From: a virus | Strand: one strand, 5' to 3' | Length of the DNA stretch: 35,988 bases | Virus record (IMG/VR): IMGVR_UViG_3300046000_005049 | Coordinates: 1-35,988 of that record | Shown: positions 30,840 through 35,988 of the stretch, one piece after another | How positions within the stretch are numbered: position 1 is the first letter of the stretch | Layout of the letters: the number at the start of each line of letters is the position of its first letter | Translations under genes and position numbers: made by a program | The notes under the pieces: model-generated | Told to the model about the DNA's origin: nothing | The model's input: the letters and a program-made list of their open reading frames with translations, nothing else | Databases searched by the model: none

Positions 30840-31427
30840 TTATCTAGTTATTTCTTTAACTAGGGTTAATGTTCCATATACAAATGGAATCACTTCCGCC
30901 CCGTCAATTAGCTCTAAACTGTATACTGCAGAGCTAAAATCATATAAAGCTGTAGCTGTAGCACTAACTAATATAGTAATAGTTTTTAAAGCATCATCAA
31001 TTACTAATTTACCATTTTCCGTGGTAAGTTCGTCAATAACAACCGAGTCAGTTAAGGTGGAGCGTATTTGCATTCTAGCTGTAACACCGCTTAAACTACG
31101 TGGCGTATTGTACTCAAGCACGCCCCCACTCACATACGCTGTGTATGAACTGGAATTTATAGCGTTAATAGTCACAGTATCTGTAGTAGCACTAGTGACT
31201 GTGTGGTATACGTCAGCAGAGTTAATCTCTTTCATACCTACTACATCAGTTACTTTGGCTCTCCAGCCTACAGGGATGCCGTGACCCACAGCCGTAATGA
31301 CAATAGGTGCCGCCTTAGTGATAGCTGTAATAACTTTGTACGTCTTAGAAGATGTTTCCCAGCGCAGAATTTCCTTAAAGGTACCGCCTTGGTGTATTTT
31401 GAAGTTTACTTTCGTTGGTGCCGCCAT
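30840..31427 (-). CDS. Beta-rich structural protein, first gene of the late tail operon
   Basis: A 195-residue protein whose ATG is about 67 bases downstream of a strong late promoter. It begins TKVNFKIHQGGTFKEILRW, a pattern I associate with N-terminal baseplate/fibre-adaptor domains, followed by a VGHGIPVGWRAKV/DTVTINAIN segment found in Ig-like or fibre proteins, and a last domain with ITILVSATAT. Assignment as a tail component rests on composition and operon position. Confidence 0.65.
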   Translation of the reverse strand: MAAPTKVNFKIHQGGTFKEILRWETSSKTYKVITAITKAAPIVITAVGHGIPVGWRAKVTDVVGMKEINSADVYHTVTSATTDTVTINAINSSSYTAYVSGGVLEYNTPRSLSGVTARMQIRSTLTDSVVIDELTTENGKLVIDDALKTITILVSATATALYDFSSAVYSLELIDGAEVIPFVYGTLTLVKEITR

Positions 31428-31493
31428 AATTTTGTCCCTCTGTATCTAGTTACGTGCACGCTATATTTACAGTGCGTACCTTTATTTTCTACA

Positions 31494-31522
31494 ATTATAC
31501 TATGTTACCTCAGTAAAGTCAA
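31494..31522 (-). promoter_or_regulatory. Late promoter of the tail-lysis operon
   Basis: On the minus strand, TTGACT (31522-31517), 17-base spacer, perfect TATAAT (31499-31494). It stands directly downstream of a terminator and leads into about 8.5 kb of structural and lysis genes. Confidence 0.88.
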
Positions 31523-31527
31523 GACAA

Positions 31528-31561
31528 AAAAATTCCCGCCTTTTAAGGGGCGGGAATTTTT
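31528..31561 (-). terminator. Intrinsic terminator of the small membrane-protein operon
   Basis: Thirteen-base stem AAAAATTCCCGCC (31528-31540) with GGCGGGAATTTTT (31549-31561); on the minus strand it ends in a T run. Symmetrical A/T flanks make it potentially bidirectional. Confidence 0.92.
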
Positions 31562-31575
31562 ATTATTTACTAGAT

Positions 31576-31938
31576 TTAATATTCTTCAGGGTCGTCTTTA
31601 AGTTCATTAATTTCGTCTTGTAAGTCTTGCGGAATAGGGATATTATGAAACATAAGCAAACTTTCTAGCCTGATCATAACAACTACTAGCTTTGTTACCT
31701 TTACAGCAAACCTATGTATTTTATGATCTTGCTCAGAATTCTTTTTTGCTTGGGCTGAGGCGTAGGCCTCCATCTTTTCTAGCCTGTTAAGAATATTACC
31801 ATCTAATTTATCTGTTTTAAACGCGTTCATAAATTTAGGTAGGTATGTTGCTACTACTACTAAAAAGATTGCTAGCACGGCTGCTATGAATGCTAGGGAG
31901 CCTCCAGGGGTGTTTAGTATTAGTAGAATATCACTCAT
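31576..31938 (-). CDS. Membrane-anchored coiled-coil protein
   Basis: A 120-residue protein: one transmembrane helix at about 11-31 (GSLAFIAAVLAIFLVVVATYL), then a basic/acidic helical part (LDGNILNRLEKMEAYASAQ) and a second mildly hydrophobic helix (VTKLVVVMIRLESLLMF), with an acidic end (ELKDDPEEY). Overlaps the upstream membrane-protein gene by eight bases. Size and topology would suit a holin or holin regulator, but the cytoplasmic coiled coil also suits a membrane scaffold. Not assigned. Confidence 0.65.
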   Translation of the reverse strand: MSDILLILNTPGGSLAFIAAVLAIFLVVVATYLPKFMNAFKTDKLDGNILNRLEKMEAYASAQAKKNSEQDHKIHRFAVKVTKLVVVMIRLESLLMFHNIPIPQDLQDEINELKDDPEEY

Positions 31939-32398
31939 TTTTATGCCTATCCTTATAGATCGAGTATGAAACTATAGCTCTACTTAATAGCCATACTTCT
32001 ATCATACAAGGTATAATTAATAATAACCCTAGCCCAAAGTCTACAGCAATAGCGGAGGACACAAATAGTATAGACCAAACAATAATACTGAAAACACTTA
32101 TTATAATGCTACCTACGCTTCTAGCGCAAGTACAAGGGCCAATTTCTAAGCAGTCGTATTTAGGATAAATTAGGCCATATAGTCTAAACAAACCTGTAAT
32201 AGTTAACATAATAGAATATACGTACCAGGGGGCCAACTCTAGCATTAAAGCTATATCCCCTTGTGGTGTATGTGTTCGTAATGATATACCTATAGCAGCT
32301 AAAATGCTTACCGGTATGGAAATAAACCTTAAAGACTTAGTAGACTCCCAGTATAATGTAACTAAAGGGTGTCTAACCCTTTTTCTAGATGAATTCAT
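31931..32398 (-). CDS. Four-transmembrane protein of unknown function
   Basis: A 155-residue protein starting at ATG 32398 (MNSSRKRVRHPL), with AGGAAGG upstream. The frame remains open to 32470, but that longer start lies upstream of the -10 box (32435-32440) and cannot be on this transcript. After a basic N-terminus there are about four hydrophobic helices (FISIPVSILAAIGI, WYVYSIMLTITGLF, SIIISVFSIIVWSILFVSS, GLGLLLIIPCMIEVWLL), with a C-x-C pair (CTCAR) in a loop. It could be a holin, a superinfection-exclusion or a host-membrane-modifying protein; nothing decides between these. Confidence 0.65.
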   Translation of the reverse strand: MNSSRKRVRHPLVTLYWESTKSLRFISIPVSILAAIGISLRTHTPQGDIALMLELAPWYVYSIMLTITGLFRLYGLIYPKYDCLEIGPCTCARSVGSIIISVFSIIVWSILFVSSAIAVDFGLGLLLIIPCMIEVWLLSRAIVSYSIYKDRHKNE

Positions 32399-32434
32399 TG
32401 TTTCTACCTTCCTGAAAGTATACTCATAATCTCT

Positions 32435-32463
32435 ATTATAACATTTAGGCAGGTAAAAGTCAA
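32435..32463 (-). promoter_or_regulatory. Promoter of the small membrane-protein operon
   Basis: On the minus strand, TTGACT (32463-32458), 17-base spacer, TATAAT (32440-32435). Follows a terminator closely and drives only the two membrane genes before the next terminator. Confidence 0.86.
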
Positions 32464-32468
32464 GGGGC

Positions 32469-32499
32469 AAAAAAATACCGCCCTTTCGAGGCGGTATTT
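32469..32499 (-). terminator. Intrinsic terminator after the lipoprotein gene
   Basis: On the minus strand, AAATACCGCC (32499-32490) pairs with GGCGGTATTT (32482-32473), loop of seven, then seven consecutive T (from 32475). Confidence 0.92.
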
Positions 32500-32501
32500 G
32501 C

Positions 32502-33107
32502 TTATTTCAGTACAGTTGAGGGTACTGGAGTTGTAATTACTGGAACAGTATCGTGACGATCAATAGGTGCGAAAGTTCCGCTACCTAGAGTACCTGTTCC
32601 ACTTAGCGTAGGATTAGCATTGGTAGTATAAGAACCTGAGCCCATGGTACCGTAACCAGATAACACGTTAGTAGTAGTGGTATTGGTTGGTGCAGCTTGA
32701 ATCTTACTTGACATTCCAAGGAAGGCATCATTCGTCGATACAGCCACTTTGGCAGAATTATCAGATTGTACAATACCTACACGCATATTAGCTGCAATAC
32801 TTGCTACTTGAGTTAGACCAGGTACAAGTACTTGAGCCCATTGTAGAGCGGTACTAGCTTGTGGGGCTTGCAACGAGGTTTGTTGATTGCTAGATTGATT
32901 ACCTAATGCAAGTGCCATAACTGCTGCCACTTTCGCGGCTTCGGTTCCGCTGGCTGCAATTTCGCCCATGGCTTTATACTTGGCAGCTTCTGCGTTATAC
33001 TTAGCAGTTTCTACAGTTGCCTGAGATTTAGCATAGATTGAGTAATCATTAGTAGCGCACCCAACTAGGCCTAAAGATAGTAGCATAGCTACAAGAAGTT
33101 TTTTCAT
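32502..33107 (-). CDS. Phage-encoded outer-membrane lipoprotein
   Basis: A 201-residue protein with a clear lipoprotein signal (LLVAMLLSLGLVGC, lipidated C17; Ala at +2 predicts the outer membrane). The mature part starts with an Ala/Lys helix (YNAEAAKYKAMGEIAASG), continues with a QSSNQQTS linker and SIAANMRVG, and ends in two imperfect repeats (SGYGTMGSGSYTTNANPTL and SGTGTLGSGTFAP). It may be a virion or tail-tip component, or modify the host surface like T5 Llp; sequence does not decide. Downstream of the SGNH hydrolase gene in ATGA overlap, then a terminator. Confidence 0.72.
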   Translation of the reverse strand: MKKLLVAMLLSLGLVGCATNDYSIYAKSQATVETAKYNAEAAKYKAMGEIAASGTEAAKVAAVMALALGNQSSNQQTSLQAPQASTALQWAQVLVPGLTQVASIAANMRVGIVQSDNSAKVAVSTNDAFLGMSSKIQAAPTNTTTTNVLSGYGTMGSGSYTTNANPTLSGTGTLGSGTFAPIDRHDTVPVITTPVPSTVLK

Positions 33108-33754
33108 ATTTGTCCTGTTATTGCTTTCGCAACGTGAGTAAAGATAGCCTCAGAGTACGCTTGATTAGGGTGTACTAAATCCCCCGTAATTCCTACTAGA
33201 TCATGTTTTACGTTATTTCTAATATCTACGTAAGGATAGCCTTTGATAACGCATACCTGCTTTAAGGTATCTGAATTATAAGCAAACCTACCTGTTTGTT
33301 CTAGATATGGTAATATATCTCCGGTATAGTTAGTATTCTCAATACTTTCTTTTACACATATATCTACTAAACCTACAAAGGCAAATAGTTTATTTTGGTA
33401 TTTACAAATATCTGCTACAATATCGATATTACTTATAAGAGTGGCCCCACTGAAATCGTTGCCACCTAAATTAATTAGTACCGCTCCAGCATCAGGATGT
33501 ACATCCTCTAGTAAATCAAATAAGGGTACACCATTAGGCATACCATTAGCTGTTCTTATTAAAGAATCCGCGCTTAATACCCCTGCGAAGCTAGCTCCTG
33601 GCATAGCATAGTTATAGCAGAAGTCAAACACTCCTTGATGTGAGTTTAATACTTCTTGTGGATGAGGGGAAACTCTGCCGCATCCTAAAGGCCCTGTGCC
33701 TTCACCTAATGCTCCGTAAAGGACAGAGTCACCTATCATTATAGTCTTAATCAT
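33104..33754 (-). CDS. SGNH/GDSL-type hydrolase
   Basis: A 216-residue esterase. Block I is MIGDSVLYG (catalytic Ser in GDS, near residue 9), block III is NLGGNDFSG (oxyanion Asn), and block V is DLVHPNQ (catalytic Asp and His). Length fits the SGNH family. No signal peptide. In a tail gene cluster such an enzyme most plausibly removes acetyl or acyl groups from host surface polysaccharide. Its ATG overlaps the upstream gene's stop and its end overlaps the lipoprotein start. Confidence 0.85.
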   Translation of the reverse strand: MIKTIMIGDSVLYGALGEGTGPLGCGRVSPHPQEVLNSHQGVFDFCYNYAMPGASFAGVLSADSLIRTANGMPNGVPLFDLLEDVHPDAGAVLINLGGNDFSGATLISNIDIVADICKYQNKLFAFVGLVDICVKESIENTNYTGDILPYLEQTGRFAYNSDTLKQVCVIKGYPYVDIRNNVKHDLVGITGDLVHPNQAYSEAIFTHVAKAITGQI

Positions 33755-34017
33755 CTCATATCCTCTGGTAAATTAAATTTAGAGTAGTAGTACGCATACC
33801 TACAATGCTCTTTCTGGCCTAGTAAAGTAAATAGGCCATCTATAGTAGGACGAGCTATTTTTCCGTATATACGGTTATGTAGCTCGCCCCTATACGCAGC
33901 GGAACTAAAAGACTCATACGGATACGAGCCTCCTAGTGTACATAGTGCAAATAACGCACAGTCAAAAGCAAATAGAATATTAACTACTCTAGTTACAAGC
34001 TTCCTGAGTAGGTCCAT
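33751..34017 (-). CDS. Small conserved phage protein with hydrophobic N-terminus
   Basis: An 88-residue protein. A hydrophobic stretch (VVNILFAFDCALFALCTLGG) is followed by YPYESFSSAAYRG and ends with GLFTLLGQKEHCRYAYYY. The GG-x-x-P-x-E-S/T-x-S-x-x-A-x-R pattern with a later His-Cys recalls an uncharacterised family common in tailed phages. Overlaps the upstream gene by 25 bases and the hydrolase by ATGA; ribosome site weak (AAAGG). Function unknown. Confidence 0.68.
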   Translation of the reverse strand: MDLLRKLVTRVVNILFAFDCALFALCTLGGSYPYESFSSAAYRGELHNRIYGKIARPTIDGLFTLLGQKEHCRYAYYYSKFNLPEDMR

Positions 34018-34496
34018 AGATCGTCTAATTGCCTTTCTGTAACATTAAGTGCAGTTGCTAGTGTTAGCACTAAGGGGTTGTTACGTTCAAAAGTGGTAGC
34101 AAATTCATACCAATCTTTAGTATCTTGATTAGCTACAGCAATTGCAGCCTCTACTGAAGCACGTAAGCCAACTGCAGTAAGCCCTTGGCGAATTTGCCTG
34201 GGACTTACTGCGTAAGGTATAGCGCTTAAACGAGATTGCTCAGCTCTAGCATCGATTTCTTCTTGAGAGAAGGGCACTACATTCCAGCGTTCCTCCCAAT
34301 GCCCTAGAACCGTTAGTTCTGGAGTACCTGGGATTACGTAACTATTAGGTTCCTGCGGTTTAGGGTAAGGAAATACATACATCCAGCCTTCTGGAGGGAC
34401 GAAAGGTATAGAGAAGCTGGTATTCGGAAACTGAGCGCGAAGCTCAGATTCCGACGCCTGCTGTAGTGTTGTAGTATTTATATACATATTATGCAA
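33993..34496 (-). CDS. Tail-fibre-associated protein (possible assembly factor)
   Basis: A 167-residue protein immediately downstream of the fibre gene (eight-base overlap). N-terminal part is Pro/aromatic-rich with GHWEERWNVVPFSQEEIDAR, like the domain of tail-fibre assembly or tip proteins. The C-terminal 65 residues have QIRQGLTAVGLRASVEAAI, DTKDWYEFATTFERN and LNVTERQLDDLW, a helical module I have seen at the end of phage fibre-associated proteins. Chaperone or virion part cannot be decided. Confidence 0.68.
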   Translation of the reverse strand: MHNMYINTTTLQQASESELRAQFPNTSFSIPFVPPEGWMYVFPYPKPQEPNSYVIPGTPELTVLGHWEERWNVVPFSQEEIDARAEQSRLSAIPYAVSPRQIRQGLTAVGLRASVEAAIAVANQDTKDWYEFATTFERNNPLVLTLATALNVTERQLDDLWTYSGSL

Positions 34497-35988
34497 TCGC
34501 TAAAAAGATATACGTCGCTGACGTGACATTGATATTGGTGGCAGCTACTTGATTTACTATGAAACCTACTGTACTAGGGTCAATAGAGTCATCGGTTGTA
34601 ACTTCTGCGGCAGTGGTGTTCAGGCTCAGGTGTGGGTCATTACCTGCCACGATTCCGCGAGCTGTATCCCACACGAACCAATCGCCTGTGGAGTCGGTGC
34701 GCTTGACTAGGATGAAACGTGCACCTGTGGTGAAGCCGCAATTGATTACCTTGCCAGTTGTGCCGTCGCCTGTGTAGCTGCCGACCTTGGAAATGCCAGC
34801 CTTGCTGGCGAAGAGGTAGGCAACGTAGGTGTTAGTATTGGCGTTAAATGATGAGTCAGTTGGGTTGGCACTACCGATGCCGAAGGTAGTAGCACCAAAG
34901 GTCTGCCAGATATTTGCAACGGAGCCTTTTGCAGATGTTGCTTGCAGAACTAGGTAGTCACTTGTAGGCGTTGGGAAAACATTACCGCCAACAGCCCAAC
35001 CTGCTGCTGCACCACGACTCTTGATAATCACTAAGTCTGGAGCCACACCTAGTCCGTGATCTACTGTTCTAGCTACCCCCGTGCCCGTGTAGCACACCTC
35101 GTCAAAGACGCCGGGGGCGCGTTTGAAGAACCAATTGATGTATGTTCGTAGGCCGTTTATGACTTCGCCACTGTCTACCCCAAAACTCAAGCCATCCATG
35201 TCGAACGACAAAATGGCGTCGGTTGTTGCTAGTGCCTGATTTGTAAAGTCGGTTCTTAACTTTTCTTTCCCCCGTAATCTGTCTTGGAACCAACCATACG
35301 CAGTGCCTGTCCGGGCTTGGTCAACTACCAAATCCGGCGCAAACCCCACCCCCGTCACCGTAGCCGCCGCGCCTGTGCCCGTCCGTGCAATCGCGTTGTA
35401 AACCTGCGTGCCCAGTGTTGGCGGCTTGTTGGGGCGACGGATGGCTAGGTAGATCAGTGTTGCGGACGCGGTGTACGCGGAAAAGCTAAATCCGGTTGCA
35501 CTTGGCATTGGACCAACCCCAACACCTTCCGCAGCACTTAGGTCTGGATACAACCGGGCCGCAGACCCAGCCGTAGCAGGCATACCTCTCGCACTGTCAA
35601 CAATATGCCAGTCGCCCGTACTGTCAGTCCTCTTGTACATCAAATACTGCGGCTCCCATCCCAACGTCACCGAAGCGTTCCCACTTCCATCAGTCGTAAA
35701 ACTACCACACTGAATCAGCCCATCGGTCGCTGTGTCGTGGGCGAATAGGTAGGCGACGAAAGTACCCGCATTAGCATTTACGTCCGCCCCAGTACCTAAA
35801 CTGAACACACTGCTAGTAGGTGTAGTACTATTCCATACAGTAGCTACTCCGGTAGTTTCAGCTGCAGTAGATTGAAGCTGTAAATATGAAGTATTAGCTA
35901 AACTACGGTGGTACACTATCCATCCACCAGCAGCATCAGTGCGTTTAATAATAATCATGCCGGGCACACTACCTAAGTTATGTGCTAT
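34489..35988 (-). CDS. Tail fibre protein with repeated beta domains (5' partial)
   Basis: The frame stays open to the window edge, so the N-terminus is missing; a GTG at 35967 is not a start, because the codons before it (IAHNLGS) continue the repeat. About 500 residues remain, built from at least four copies of a module with GxG-(beta)-GxxPxLVIxKxR/D-(beta)-W, for example HNLGSVPGMIIIKRTD, FAPDLVVDQARTG, HGLGVAPDLVIIKSRG and CGFTTGARFILVKRTD. Each is followed by a strand with VAYLFA or IYLAIR. The pattern fits trimeric receptor-binding fibres of environmental phages. Bases about 35090-35760 are visibly richer in GC than both sides. Confidence 0.82.
   Translation of the reverse strand: MAHNLGSVPGMIIIKRTDAAGGWIVYHRSLANTSYLQLQSTAAETTGVATVWNSTTPTSSVFSLGTGADVNANAGTFVAYLFAHDTATDGLIQCGSFTTDGSGNASVTLGWEPQYLMYKRTDSTGDWHIVDSARGMPATAGSAARLYPDLSAAEGVGVGPMPSATGFSFSAYTASATLIYLAIRRPNKPPTLGTQVYNAIARTGTGAAATVTGVGFAPDLVVDQARTGTAYGWFQDRLRGKEKLRTDFTNQALATTDAILSFDMDGLSFGVDSGEVINGLRTYINWFFKRAPGVFDEVCYTGTGVARTVDHGLGVAPDLVIIKSRGAAAGWAVGGNVFPTPTSDYLVLQATSAKGSVANIWQTFGATTFGIGSANPTDSSFNANTNTYVAYLFASKAGISKVGSYTGDGTTGKVINCGFTTGARFILVKRTDSTGDWFVWDTARGIVAGNDPHLSLNTTAAEVTTDDSIDPSTVGFIVNQVAATNINVTSATYIFLAIA

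Noticed and set aside
24208-31427. Runs of AGTAGT/TAGTA-like short repeats in the tail genes
   Set aside because: They arise from frequent ACT, GTA and AGT codons in Thr/Val/Ser-rich proteins; there is no regular unit with spacers, so neither a CRISPR nor a satellite array.
31203-31601. A plus-strand open frame across the late promoter and terminator
   Set aside because: It covers regulatory elements of the opposite strand, has no ribosome site and no protein-like features.
32399-32470. A longer N-terminus for the four-helix membrane protein
   Set aside because: It lies upstream of and across the promoter; ATG 32398 has an AGGAAGG site in the right position.
1-35988. tRNA genes, integrase, attachment sites or insertion sequence ends
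   Set aside because: None seen. The gaps are too short for tRNAs and no transposase or recombinase gene is present, so a lytic lifestyle is more likely for this segment.

Overview
The window is a gene-dense, AT-leaning segment of a tailed double-stranded DNA phage that infects a Gram-negative host. The host type is shown by a two-component spanin pair, two lipobox lipoproteins and a muralytic lysozyme. The replication genes and their order (split NAD-dependent ligase, helicase, primase, family A polymerase, SF2 helicase, SbcD/SbcC-like nuclease, PD-(D/E)xK nuclease, flap endonuclease) resemble phage T5 (D5 to D15 region). The sequence is clearly not an enterobacterial T5: it uses a class II (B12-type) ribonucleotide reductase, and the tail genes are of a kind seen in environmental phages. 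The host genus cannot be named from the sequence.

Positions 1-21300, plus strand: early/middle DNA metabolism. A partial gene is followed by a PC4-like ssDNA-binding protein and two small proteins, ligA and ligB (each with its own promoter), a four-repeat helix-turn-helix D5-like protein and a terminator. Next come a GIY-YIG homing endonuclease, DnaB-type helicase, CHC2/TOPRIM primase, a small zinc protein, DNA polymerase, small proteins and a D10-like helicase. A promoter with a perfect dyad leads to a putative ssDNA-binding protein and a terminator. After that lie SbcD, SbcC, a PD-(D/E)xK nuclease, the flap endonuclease, dUTPase, NrdJ, a terminator and a second GIY-YIG gene. Most genes overlap by ATGA or TAATG, so translation is tightly coupled.

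Positions 21300-21338: a 39-base near-perfect inverted repeat acts as a shared terminator between converging transcription units. Positions 21340-35988, minus strand: read in transcription order from the right, the genes are a partial tail fibre, a fibre-associated protein, an unknown small membrane protein, an SGNH hydrolase, a lipoprotein, a terminator, then a promoter with two membrane proteins and another terminator. A strong promoter then serves six virion/tail genes, including a beta-helix protein, followed by i-spanin, o-spanin and a lysozyme with a C-terminal membrane segment. A final promoter drives a third GIY-YIG endonuclease and phoH.

Eight sigma70-like promoters could be read by eye, and all have a spacer of exactly 17 bp. 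Plus-strand early promoters for ligA, ligB and the ssDNA-binding operon share ACTTGC at the -35 region. The homing endonuclease and late promoters use TTGAC(T/A). Two promoters lie so close to an ATG that leaderless mRNAs are predicted. Four genes shorter than 60 residues were found by reading the gaps or gene starts directly. I found no tRNA, CRISPR array or insertion sequence, and the only gene-free stretches are short promoter or terminator gaps under 150 bases.
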